Origin: Actinomycetes bacterium
GTDB lineage: Bacteria; Actinomycetota; Acidimicrobiia; Acidimicrobiales; RAAP-2
Length of the DNA: 64,000 nucleotides
Reading direction: 5' to 3'
Assembly (NCBI GenBank): GCA_021803085.1
Contig: JAJZMD010000162.1
Location: forward strand, 1-64,000
Below are positions 1 through 7,491 of the stretch, piece by piece (position 1 is the stretch's first letter; each line of letters starts with the position of its first letter). The position numbers and the translations under genes were made by a program. Below the pieces are notes generated by a model that was not told where the DNA came from, made no database searches, and was given only the letters and a program-made list of their open reading frames with translations.

Positions 1-120
1 GAGCCCCGCGCCACCGGAGGGTCCCGCGACGCCGGCGAGCCCCGCGCCACCGGCGAGCCCCGCGCCACCGGCGAGCCCCGCGCCACCGGCGAGCCCCCCA
101 GCACCGGAGGGTCCCGCGAC
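1..120 (-). repeat. 18-bp tandem repeat encoding GLAGGA units
   Basis: The C-terminal part of the TrbL-like gene is built of an 18-bp unit (plus strand: gcgagccccgcgccaccg) in several copies with slight variants. Read on the minus strand it encodes repeated Gly-Leu-Ala-Gly-Gly-Ala, interspersed with GVAGPSG. The unit is a multiple of three, so the frame is kept. The array is open at the window edge, so the full copy number is not visible. Confidence 0.9.
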
Positions 121-1122
121 GCCGGGGTCCATTGTCATTCCGGTTCCCGGTGCACCCGGTGTCCCCAACGACACTGTTGTCTCCCGGTGGGCTCCGTGCT
201 CCCGGGCCTGGCGAAGCGCGAACCTCACCGCACTGTCCGGCGCCGTCCCCCAAGAGGCACGGACACGCTGGCGTGCGCCTTCCAGCTGCATCGCGGCACC
301 GACCTCCGCAAGCGGAACCAGCCGCAGCAGCGTGAACGGCGTGAACGCTGCGAGAAGAAGGAGTGCACCTCCAGCCAGCACGGTCGAGAAGCCGGCTCCC
401 GAGCTCACGGCGCCGACGGCGAGCGACAACACCGCGACGATGACGAACTTGGACAGCACGAGAGCGACGAGCGTCTCGGTGAGACGCCTGCACCAATGGG
501 AGATGGCCGGCCATATCAAGGTTGCGAGCGCGAGTGGAAGAAAGAGCACCGCGGCGTAGATCGCCGCCGCCCTTACGAGGAGCTCGAGCCAGAGCACGAA
601 CGCGCCCACCACGATGAGCAGCCCGCCCACAGTCATGACGAACGTCGGAAGGGGCAGGAGCTCGTGCGAGAGCACCGCACCGATCGAGTGGAACGTCTTG
701 TCGAGCTCGCCACCGGTACCTGCCGTCACCTTGCTGCACAGCACGTCGGTGACCTCGAGCGCGAGCTGGACGATCTGGACTGCGGCCGCAGTGAGCAACG
801 CTGCGAGCGGCAGGTGGATGAACGCAGCGCGGAGCAGGACACCTGCGTTCTGGTGGAACAGGGACTGCACCGCAGCAAACATGAGCATCGGAACGGCGAC
901 GATCGCGGCTATGCCGAGCATGACCTTGTAATGGTCCACGAACCAGGTAGCGCGCACGTTGACTGCGGTGGTCGACGTGATCACCTTGCCGAGCTCGTCT
1001 AGCAACCAGGTCGCTCCCCCCACGACCCATCCAGCGATCGCAGACAGGACGCCACCGGCTGCCGACGACGTCGCGCCTCCGACCGCGTCACAGACGAGGT
1101 TGAGCGGAATGGGACAAGCCAT
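1..1122 (-). CDS. TrbL/VirB6-like conjugal transfer membrane protein (C-terminus cut by window edge)
   Basis: An open frame runs on the minus strand from ATG at 1122 to the window edge without a stop, so at least 374 residues are present and the C-terminus is missing. The first ~285 residues are very hydrophobic, with a Cys-Pro N-terminus (MACPIPLNLVCDAVGG) and about six membrane segments. A Ser/Gly/Ala stretch follows and becomes a GLAGGA repeat at the edge. A polytopic protein directly downstream (7 nt) of a two-helix pilin-like protein is typical of the VirB6/TrbL channel component of actinobacterial type IV secretion or conjugative elements. The assignment rests on topology and neighbour rather than a diagnostic motif. 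It is probably the second gene of an operon that continues off the left edge. Confidence 0.6.
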   Translation of the reverse strand, partial: MACPIPLNLVCDAVGGATSSAAGGVLSAIAGWVVGGATWLLDELGKVITSTTAVNVRATWFVDHYKVMLGIAAIVAVPMLMFAAVQSLFHQNAGVLLRAAFIHLPLAALLTAAAVQIVQLALEVTDVLCSKVTAGTGGELDKTFHSIGAVLSHELLPLPTFVMTVGGLLIVVGAFVLWLELLVRAAAIYAAVLFLPLALATLIWPAISHWCRRLTETLVALVLSKFVIVAVLSLAVGAVSSGAGFSTVLAGGALLLLAAFTPFTLLRLVPLAEVGAAMQLEGARQRVRASWGTAPDSAVRFALRQAREHGAHRETTVSLGTPGAPGTGMTMDPGVAGPSGAGGLAGGAGLAGGAGLAGGAGLAGVAGPSGGAGL

Positions 1123-1129
1123 CGCCCGC

Positions 1130-1534
1130 TCAGTGCGTCAGCGGGTTCACGATGCCCTGGCCCGTATCGAAGAAGAAGCTGATGAGCGTCGGAGCCGCAC
1201 CGATGAGCAGTGCCGCAACGCCCGACACGAGCACCGCGCGCCTGCCTACATAGGACTGCTGGTAGTTCTGCGAGTGCGAGCCGATAGCCCACAGAGCCGC
1301 CCCCACCACCAGGCCTGCGACCGCAAGTATCAGTGCCCAGCCCCCCAGGCCGTCGACCAGCCTGAGCAGGGTGCTTCCCCCGGGGAGCGCGGCCGCTGTG
1401 GGCTTGAAGTTCTGGAATGTGAAATTCGTCTTGCTCAGGAGCATCGCCGCGTGGGCGCCGTGCACTCCCATGGGTCGCAGCGGATGGGCGACGAGGACGC
1501 TCCCCATCTCCCTCGCTGGTCCAGTCGACGTCAT
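1130..1534 (-). CDS. Small two-helix membrane protein, VirB2/DUF6112-like
   Basis: 134 residues. The N-terminal ~45 residues look like a leader (TSTGPAREMGSVLV...). Two hydrophobic helices follow (about residues 57-83 and 98-120), joined by a short polar loop (SHSQNYQQSYVGRR), and the protein ends FFFDTGQGIVNPLTH. This matches my memory of DUF6112 proteins of actinobacterial integrative elements: two helices, a basic loop, then a conserved 'T-LI-FF--G' stretch. These are thought to be VirB2/TrbC pilin-like components. Start ATG 1534 has a strong Shine-Dalgarno (GGAAGGGAG) 5-6 nt upstream and a good promoter at 1578-1607. The stop lies 7 nt before the TrbL-like start, so the two are co-transcribed. 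Confidence 0.6.
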   Translation of the reverse strand: MTSTGPAREMGSVLVAHPLRPMGVHGAHAAMLLSKTNFTFQNFKPTAAALPGGSTLLRLVDGLGGWALILAVAGLVVGAALWAIGSHSQNYQQSYVGRRAVLVSGVAALLIGAAPTLISFFFDTGQGIVNPLTH

Positions 1535-1577
1535 GTCGCTCCCTTCCGTCCGCTCTACCCACCCGTTGCGCTCTCGT

Positions 1578-1607
1578 ATCCTACTCTGCTGTTTCCTGCT
1601 GTTTCAA
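1578..1607 (-). promoter_or_regulatory. Promoter of the pilin/TrbL-like operon with a direct repeat in the spacer
   Basis: On the minus strand a -35 hexamer TTGAAA (1607-1602) and a -10 hexamer TAGGAT (1583-1578) are separated by 18 bp. The spacer consists almost entirely of the 10-bp direct repeat at 1586-1605 (plus strand CTGCTGTTTC twice), which could bind a repressor. The Shine-Dalgarno and ATG of the small membrane protein follow about 45 bp downstream. Confidence 0.5.
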
Positions 1608-1730
1608 GCTTTTTCTTGTATTTCCCGGTTTCCCGATCTGGAGCAGCGAATGCGCGTGTCGGCGCGATGCGGCTGCCATGCTGAGTGGCGTGGGGTCCCG
1701 AAAGCGGAGCGGAGCAGGCGAAGGGGAAAC

Positions 1731-3416
1731 GTGACGACCCTGGTCCTCGTCGCCTGGGGATCGCTCCGCGCGGCCCGGGTCGCGGGGCTCGCAGGGGTTT
1801 CGAGCGGCTTTCCCGCTCCCGAGGTCGTGGGAGTCGGCGCGGCGATCTTCGTGGTCGGCGTCACCCTCGCCCTCCTGATCGGCCGCCACTCAGGGCGGAG
1901 GGCGATCTCCCAGCGACTCACCGCGCTCGGCTCGCGTCTCGGCATCGAGACGCCCGACGAGCACTCGAGCCTCGAGAACGCGCTCTCCTACCTCGAACAG
2001 GTGACCGGAGCAGCTACCGAGGCCGTCGCGGACTCGAGCGCCGACGCCATCCGGCTGCGCCGATCGCTCGACGCCTTCCCCCAGGGCGTCGTCCTTTGCG
2101 ACGAGAACGCGACGGTCGTCTACCGCAACGCACGGGCGAACGCGCTGATGACGAGCCGCCACGGCGACGCGCTCGCCGCACAAGCGGTCACGGAGCTTCT
2201 CGAGGACGCGTGGGACGCCGGGACCGCCGAACGGACGCTGGACCTCTACGGGCCACCTCGCCGGACGCTTCTGGTCCGGGCTCGACTCATCGACGACGGT
2301 CGGCGGCCGCTCGGAGTCATTGCCATCATCGAAGACGTGTCGGAACGGCGAAGGCTCGAGGAGATTCGCCGCGACTTCGTCGCCAACGTGAGTCACGAGC
2401 TGAAGACGCCGATGGGCGCGCTCGGGTTGCTTGCTGAGACGCTCGTCGCGGAGCCCGACGCCGAAGTGGCACGACGGCTTGCGAACAGGATTCACACCGA
2501 GGCATTCCGCGTCAGTCGCATCATCGACGACCTGCTCGACCTGAGCCGAATCGAATCCGAGGCGGCGCCGCCACGCGAGCCTGTCCTTGTGAGTCTGGTG
2601 ATGGCCGAGGCGGTCGAGCGGGTGCGGGCCACCGCTGAGCAGCGCCACATCACCATCACCATGGAGGAACCCCAGCTCCCTGTGGTCGTGCTCGGAGATC
2701 GCAGGCAGCTGGTCTCCGCAATGCACGCGTTGATCGAGAACGCGGTGACGTACTCCTACGACGACAGCAATGTCAACGTCGGAGCAGAGGTTGCACCCGC
2801 CACGCTCGCACCTGCCAGCAGCCCGTGGGGCCTCCCCCCGGTCGGCACCCCGGTCGGCACCCCGGGCGGCACCCCGGTCGGCACCCCGGGCGGCACCCCG
2901 GGCACAGAGCACCAGGGCACCCAGCCGGGGCAGGGCAGCGGTACCCCGGACGGTACCCCGGACGGTACCCCGGGCACGGAGCACCAGGGCGCCCAGGCGC
3001 CTGCTCCGTCCGAGGACGGTGGGCGGGCGGGCGCGCCGAACGCTGACACCCAAGGCCCGGCAGCTCAGGTCAACGCATCGACCCCGCCGAACGATTTGGG
3101 AGAGCCGACGACGAACCCAGCCGTGCACGTTCCCAACGGGGGGAGCGTTCTCACGCGCCCCCCACGTGAGAACGTGCGGATCTCGGTCGTCGACCACGGA
3201 GTCGGGATTCCCGCGCGGGACCTCGACCGCATCTTCGAGCGCTTCTATCGCGTCGACCATGGGCGCAGCCGTGAGACCGGAGGGACCGGTCTCGGGCTCT
3301 CCATCGTCCGCCATGTCGCGAGCAACCACCAGGGCTGGGTCGAGGTGGAGTCTCGCGAGGGAGAAGGCTCCACGTTCACCCTCGTCCTGCCGCTGCAGCT
3401 GGACAGAAGCAGCTGA
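1731..3416 (+). CDS. Sensor histidine kinase, SenX3/PhoR-like, with a repetitive insert in the ATPase domain
   Basis: Start GTG 1731 follows an AAGGGG ribosome-binding site; an upstream extension in frame looks non-coding. The protein has 561 residues. Order: membrane segment (~30-55); PAS-like region (~110-205) ending in 'EDVSERRRLEEIRRDF'; HisKA with phospho-acceptor His222 (NVSHELKTP); ATPase domain with N-box Asn about 337 (ALIENAVTYS), G1 box (DHGVGIP) and G2 box (GGTGLGLSIV). This is the SenX3/PhoR class, which phosphorylates a winged-helix regulator; the regulator gene follows 56 bp downstream. In actinobacteria the pair usually senses phosphate status, but no pst or phoU gene is visible here. 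Odd: about 130 residues of Gly/Thr/Pro-rich repeat separate the N-box strand (NVNVGAEV, ~350) from the next strand (NVRISVVD, ~481). Confidence 0.9.
   Translation: MTTLVLVAWGSLRAARVAGLAGVSSGFPAPEVVGVGAAIFVVGVTLALLIGRHSGRRAISQRLTALGSRLGIETPDEHSSLENALSYLEQVTGAATEAVADSSADAIRLRRSLDAFPQGVVLCDENATVVYRNARANALMTSRHGDALAAQAVTELLEDAWDAGTAERTLDLYGPPRRTLLVRARLIDDGRRPLGVIAIIEDVSERRRLEEIRRDFVANVSHELKTPMGALGLLAETLVAEPDAEVARRLANRIHTEAFRVSRIIDDLLDLSRIESEAAPPREPVLVSLVMAEAVERVRATAEQRHITITMEEPQLPVVVLGDRRQLVSAMHALIENAVTYSYDDSNVNVGAEVAPATLAPASSPWGLPPVGTPVGTPGGTPVGTPGGTPGTEHQGTQPGQGSGTPDGTPDGTPGTEHQGAQAPAPSEDGGRAGAPNADTQGPAAQVNASTPPNDLGEPTTNPAVHVPNGGSVLTRPPRENVRISVVDHGVGIPARDLDRIFERFYRVDHGRSRETGGTGLGLSIVRHVASNHQGWVEVESREGEGSTFTLVLPLQLDRSS
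2838..2985 (+). repeat. 12-bp repeats inside the histidine kinase ATPase domain
   Basis: The first block (about 2838-2905) is built of the 12-bp units ccggtcggcacc and ccgggcggcacc, encoding VGTP/GGTP. The second block (about 2938-2975) uses cggacggtaccc, encoding DGTP. Each block ends with a GTEHQG segment, so the whole stretch looks like a larger duplication on top of the short repeat. All units keep the frame. Confidence 0.9.
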
Positions 3417-3472
3417 AGGAGCCTTCCGGGCGCGACCGGGCTCCACCCCGGTACCCTTCTCGCGAGAGGGCC

Positions 3473-4231
3473 ATGACGACCGATTCCCGACCCATCAACG
3501 TGCTCCTCGCCGAGGACGAGGAATCGTTCGTCGACGCGCTCGTGATCGGGCTCGGTCGGGAGGGTTTCCAGGTCACCGTCGCGCGTGACGGCTCCGAGGC
3601 GTTGCGGCTCTTCGACGAGAAGGAACCAGACCTCGTCCTCCTCGACCTGATGCTGCCGAAGGTGTCCGGGATCGACGTCTGCCGGGCCATCCGGAGCCGG
3701 TCGAGCGTCCCGATCATCATCGTCACCGCGAAAGGTGCCGAGATCGACACGGTGGTCGGCCTAGAGGTCGGCGCCGACGATTACGTCACCAAGCCGTACA
3801 GGCTCCGCGAGCTCGTCGCTCGCATCCGAGCGGTGATGCGCCGCGGCGCCGGTGGCGGGTACGGAGCTGCGAGCCGAGAGGACCGTCGAATGCCCGAGGC
3901 CGGGGAGGGGTCCCGCGAGGCGGGTGACGTGCGGGTCGACTTGGACACGCGACGCGTGTTCGTCCGCGGTGACGAAGTGCACCTGCGCCGCAAGGAGTTC
4001 GAGCTGCTCGCACTCCTGGTCGAGAACGCGGGGCGGGTCCTCACGCGAGACGTGCTGATCGACCGAGTGTGGGGCTCCGACTACATCGGGGACACGAAAA
4101 CGCTGGACGTGCACGTGAAGCGCCTCAGGTCGCGCATCGAGGTTGACCCTTCTCGTCCCGTCCTCATCACGACCGTGCGGGGCGTCGGGTACCGGTTCGA
4201 CCCATCCGAGGTCACCGCACACCGTCCCTGA
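3473..4231 (+). CDS. OmpR/PhoB-family response regulator, RegX3-like
   Basis: 252 residues. The receiver domain (1-~122) has acidic pocket residues Glu14-Asp15, phospho-acceptor Asp58 (LVLLDLMLPKVSG), the Thr of 'IIIVTAKG' and Lys107 (ADDYVTKPY). A ~30-residue Gly/Glu-rich linker precedes a winged-helix DNA-binding domain (~150-247) with the typical 'LRRKEFELLALLVENAGRVL' start, a 'TLDVHVKRLRSRIE' recognition region and the 'TVRGVGYRF' C-terminal hairpin. It is the partner of the upstream kinase. By analogy with SenX3-RegX3 or PhoRP it may control the phosphate-limitation response, but that is inference. The linker is longer than in typical RegX3. Confidence 0.92.
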   Translation: MTTDSRPINVLLAEDEESFVDALVIGLGREGFQVTVARDGSEALRLFDEKEPDLVLLDLMLPKVSGIDVCRAIRSRSSVPIIIVTAKGAEIDTVVGLEVGADDYVTKPYRLRELVARIRAVMRRGAGGGYGAASREDRRMPEAGEGSREAGDVRVDLDTRRVFVRGDEVHLRRKEFELLALLVENAGRVLTRDVLIDRVWGSDYIGDTKTLDVHVKRLRSRIEVDPSRPVLITTVRGVGYRFDPSEVTAHRP

Positions 4232-4257
4232 CGACCCGGTCCGCGCACAGGGATCTC

Positions 4258-4323
4258 CCTGCGCCGCACCGTGGCCCGCCCCGCGCGCCGCACCGTGGCC
4301 CGCCGCGCGCCTCACCGTGGCCC
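4258..4323. repeat. Imperfect 22-24 bp tandem repeat covering the serS stop codon
   Basis: Three imperfect copies of a unit containing gcaccgtggcccg (plus strand) lie side by side. The copy nearest serS contains its last codons and stop (minus strand GGGCCACGGTGA). The other copies repeat that end just downstream. It looks like tandem duplication of the 3' end of the gene into the 80-bp gap between convergent genes. Confidence 0.75.
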
Positions 4324-5616
4324 GATGGTCGGTTCGGGCCCGAACCAGGGGCTGAGCACATCGGGCAGGCGGACCGAGCCATCCGGCTGACGCCCCCACT
4401 CGACCAGCGCGGCCCACACGCGCGACCAGGCCAGGGCAGACCCGTTCAAGGTGTGGACGAAGACCGGGGGGCCGCCGGCCGCTGGACGGAAACGGACGTT
4501 GGCCCGCCGGGCCTGGTAGTCGCCGAACCAGCTGACCGACGACACCTCGAGCCACCGGTCAGAGCCCGGCGCGTAGACCTCGAGGTCGAAGGTCCTGGCT
4601 GAGGACGTACCCAGATCGCCAGTGCACAGGTCGACGACCCGGTAGGGGAGGGCGAGAACGCGGAGCAACCCCTCCGCTCTCGCCAGGATGTCCGCGTGGA
4701 GCGCGCCCGCCTGCGCGGGAGTGGCGTACGCGAACAGCTCGACCTTCTCGAACTCGTGGACCCGCAACAACCCTCTCGTATCGCGCCCCGCGGCGCCCGC
4801 CTCCCGGCGGAAGCACTGCGACACCGCGGTCAGACGGACCGGCAGGTCGGCCTCCTCGAGGATCTCACCTCGGTGCATGGACGTAAGGGGCACCTCGGCA
4901 GTGGGGATGGCCCAGAGGTCGTCGCGCTCGATGTGGTACGCCTCGTCCGCGAACTTGGGGAGGTGGCCCGTCGACACCATCGTCTCGGTCAGCACCAGGG
5001 TCGGCGGACGGATCTCCTCGTACGCGTCCGCATGACGTGACAACGCCAACGACGTAAGCGCCCGCAAGAGGCGTGCCCCGTCCCCACGGTAAAGGGGAAA
5101 CATCGACCCGGCCAGGCGCGCCCCTCTCGGCATGTCGAGGATGCCGAGGCTGCCCCCGACATCCCAATGCGGAACGCGCTGGTGCTCTCCCGGAACGGGC
5201 TCAGCGGTGCCGCGTTCCCAACCGGGCCACCAGTGGCGGAGGATCACGTTGTCCTCTGGTCCTGCACCGTCCGGCGCGTCCTCAGCGGGCAAATTCGGCA
5301 TGACGAGCAGCAGACCTCGCAGATCGGCGGCCAGACGATCGACTTCCTGGGCCGCTTCCCTCTCCTCCTCGCCGACGCGGCGGCTCTCGTCGGCGAGCGT
5401 TGCCGCGCCGTCGGCGTCCCCTGCGCGCCTCCTGTCGCCGACTTCTCGCGACAGCCTCTTCACCTGCGCCCTCAGGGTCTCCTGCCGCGCGAGCGCGGCG
5501 CGGTGCTTCCCGTCGAGCCGCGCGATGGCGTCGACCTCCTCCGGAGGGATCCCGCGCCTGGCGAGTGCGGCCTTGACGCGCCGGGAGTCGTCACGGACGA
5601 GGTGAAGGTCGATCAT
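4312..5616 (-). CDS. serS: Serine--tRNA ligase
   Basis: 434 residues, normal for bacterial SerRS. It charges tRNA-Ser with serine in the cytosol. An N-terminal coiled-coil arm (about 25-105, rich in Arg, Glu and Ala) binds the long variable arm of the tRNA. The class II catalytic core follows, with motif 2 around 'FRREAGAAGRDTRG', the conserved 'DYQARRANVRFR' segment and motif 3 'NGSALAWSRVWAALVE'. Start ATG 5616 gives the usual MIDLHLVRD N-terminus; the longer frame upstream is a shadow of the divergent ABC gene, whose start is only 29 bp away. Odd: the motif before 'DYQARRAN' is SSVSWFG where many SerRS have SSCSNF, and the 3' end is tandemly repeated. Confidence 0.96.
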   Translation of the reverse strand: MIDLHLVRDDSRRVKAALARRGIPPEEVDAIARLDGKHRAALARQETLRAQVKRLSREVGDRRRAGDADGAATLADESRRVGEEEREAAQEVDRLAADLRGLLLVMPNLPAEDAPDGAGPEDNVILRHWWPGWERGTAEPVPGEHQRVPHWDVGGSLGILDMPRGARLAGSMFPLYRGDGARLLRALTSLALSRHADAYEEIRPPTLVLTETMVSTGHLPKFADEAYHIERDDLWAIPTAEVPLTSMHRGEILEEADLPVRLTAVSQCFRREAGAAGRDTRGLLRVHEFEKVELFAYATPAQAGALHADILARAEGLLRVLALPYRVVDLCTGDLGTSSARTFDLEVYAPGSDRWLEVSSVSWFGDYQARRANVRFRPAAGGPPVFVHTLNGSALAWSRVWAALVEWGRQPDGSVRLPDVLSPWFGPEPTIGPR

Positions 5617-5645
5617 TTGTCCGCCGACAGTAGCGTGGCCGTGGT

Positions 5646-6689
5646 ATGCGGGCCGATGGCCTCCCTCCTCCTCACGGGCGCGCCGCACCGGCCGTGCCCG
5701 TCGTCCGATGCGACGACCTCGTCGTTCGCTACGGTCCCCGTACCGCGGTGGACCGCGTCTCGTTCGCCGCGGGGCGCGGTGAGGTGCTGTGCATCCTCGG
5801 TCCCAACGGCGCCGGCAAGACGTCGACGGTGGAGTGTCTCGAGGGTTACCGCCGACCTGCGGCGGGGGTCGTGCGCGTTCTCGGGCTCGACCCCGTCGCC
5901 GACCATGGATCCCTCGTCTCACACATCGGTGTGATGCTCCAGCGCGGAGGCGTGTACCCGATGCTCCCCCCGCGGCGCGCGCTCCGCCTCTTCGCCTCCT
6001 ATTACGACAACCCCGAGGATCCCGAAATCCTCCTCGACCTGGTCCGGCTGCGGCCGGTGGCGCGTACCCCCTGGCGCCGACTCTCGGGGGGAGAGCAAGC
6101 GCGCCTCTCGCTGGCGCTCGCTCTGGTCGGTCGCCCCGATGTGCTGCTCCTCGACGAGCCCACCGCGGGAGTGGACCCCGAGGGGCGCCTCGCCGTGCGC
6201 GAGCTGATCCGCGCCGCACGCGACCGGGGCGCCTGCGTCCTCCTCACGACCCACGAGCTCAACGAAGCCGAGCGACTCGCGGACCGGGTCCTCGTGCTCG
6301 CCCGTGGGTCCGTCGTCGCCGAGGGCAGCCCGGCATCCCTGATGGGCGAGCCGGGCACTTCGAGGGAGGTGGCCTTCGGTGCCCCTCCCGGTCTCGACCT
6401 CGAGCCGCTTCGGTCGGTGATCGGTCGCGGCGTGACGGTGACCGAGGAAGAGCCGGGCCGCTACCGGGTCGAGGCCCCGGTCTTCCCGGAGGCAGCCACT
6501 GGCGAGACCGTGGCGCCCGACATCACGTCCGGCGCGCTCGCCGCCGCCGTCACGTCGTGGCTCGCTGAGCGCGACGTCGCCTTCCGGGACCTCCGAGTCG
6601 GTCGGTCGCTCGAGGACGCCTACCTCGACGTGCTGCGCTCCCACGACGAAGCGACGGACCCGTACCTGGACGGACGGAGGCGGCGATGA
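5646..6689 (+). CDS. ABC-2 exporter ATP-binding protein (ctaA-linked)
   Basis: 347 residues. One ABC domain: Walker A 'GPNGAGKTS', Q-loop 'GVMLQRGGVYP', signature 'LSGGEQARL', Walker B 'VLLLDEPTAGVDP' and H-loop 'TTHELNEAE'. A ~110-residue C-terminal extension of the DrrA/CcmA type follows. It energises the permease encoded next (4-bp overlap). An ATPase-permease pair directly before ctaA is a common actinobacterial arrangement (in M. tuberculosis beside the ctaA homologue), so a link to heme or cytochrome biogenesis is possible, but the substrate is unknown. Start ATG 5646 is used; the first ~20 residues are weakly conserved and a GTG near 5698 is an alternative. Confidence 0.88.
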   Translation: MRADGLPPPHGRAAPAVPVVRCDDLVVRYGPRTAVDRVSFAAGRGEVLCILGPNGAGKTSTVECLEGYRRPAAGVVRVLGLDPVADHGSLVSHIGVMLQRGGVYPMLPPRRALRLFASYYDNPEDPEILLDLVRLRPVARTPWRRLSGGEQARLSLALALVGRPDVLLLDEPTAGVDPEGRLAVRELIRAARDRGACVLLTTHELNEAERLADRVLVLARGSVVAEGSPASLMGEPGTSREVAFGAPPGLDLEPLRSVIGRGVTVTEEEPGRYRVEAPVFPEAATGETVAPDITSGALAAAVTSWLAERDVAFRDLRVGRSLEDAYLDVLRSHDEATDPYLDGRRRR

Positions 6690-7432
6690 GCCCTTTCCGG
6701 CCGTTCGCCGCCCAGGTGGGGGCCGAAACGTACATGACGCTACGACGCGGCGAGACGCTCCTCCTCACCGTCGGGATCCCCGTCGCATTCCTCGTCTTCT
6801 TCTCGACGTCCCACGTCGTGTCCACCGGTCCCGGGCCGGCAGTCTCGTTCTACGTCCCTGGCATCCTCGCCCTGGCGATCATGTCCACGGCCATGGTGTC
6901 GCTCGGTATCGCCACGGGATTCGAGCGCGGGTACGGCGTGCTGAAACGCCTCGGCTCGACGCCGCTCGGACGCCCTCGCCTCCTCGGGGCGAAGATCACC
7001 ACCGTCTTCTTCGTGGAGGTGGTGCAGGCGGCGGTGCTCGTACCCGTCGGCTACGCCCTCGGCTGGCATCCCGGGCACGGCCACGCCGGGGCCGGAGCCG
7101 CCGATGCGCTCGCTGCGGCGGTGCTCGCGACCGTTGCATTCGGCGGGATCGGGCTTTTCCTTGCGGGGGTGCTCCGCGCGGAGGTGAACCTTGCCGCTGC
7201 GAACGGCCTCTACCTGGTGCTGCTGCTCCTCGGCGGGATGGTCGTGCCGGTGGCAAAGCTTCCCGGTGCGCTCGCAGGCGTGGCGCGTGAGCTCCCGGCC
7301 GCGGCGCTCTCAGAGGCTCTGCACGCCGCACTCGGGACCGGCGGCCCCGTGCCGGACGCGGCGTGGGTGACGCTCGGCGCATGGGCGGTCGGCTCGTCGG
7401 TGCTCTCGACGCTCACCTTTCGCTGGGAGTGA
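6686..7432 (+). CDS. ABC-2 type transporter permease
   Basis: 248 residues with six predicted membrane helices (around 25-45, 53-78, 100-125, 140-165, 172-195 and 225-245), the usual ABC-2 permease size. The segment 'GYGVLKRLGSTPLGRPRLLGAKI' after helix 2 matches the cytoplasmic coupling region of this family. Its ATG overlaps the stop of the ATPase gene (ATGA), so the two are translated together. It forms the membrane part of the exporter; the substrate cannot be read from the sequence. Confidence 0.87.
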   Translation: MSPFRPFAAQVGAETYMTLRRGETLLLTVGIPVAFLVFFSTSHVVSTGPGPAVSFYVPGILALAIMSTAMVSLGIATGFERGYGVLKRLGSTPLGRPRLLGAKITTVFFVEVVQAAVLVPVGYALGWHPGHGHAGAGAADALAAAVLATVAFGGIGLFLAGVLRAEVNLAAANGLYLVLLLLGGMVVPVAKLPGALAGVARELPAAALSEALHAALGTGGPVPDAAWVTLGAWAVGSSVLSTLTFRWE

Positions 7433-7491
7433 CCCGGAGAGAGAGGGCGTGGCACCGTCCTCGAAGAACACCGCCGCCGTCAAGGGTAAAG

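Noticed and set aside
187-1002. Plus-strand 271-codon frame at the left edge
   Set aside because: The opposite strand encodes a membrane protein with clear helices and a ribosome site at its operon partner; the plus-strand product is Arg/Glu/His-rich shadow.
5613-6219. N-terminal extension of serS to 6219
   Set aside because: It would overlap the divergent ABC gene; the SerRS family starts at MIDLHLVRD (5616).
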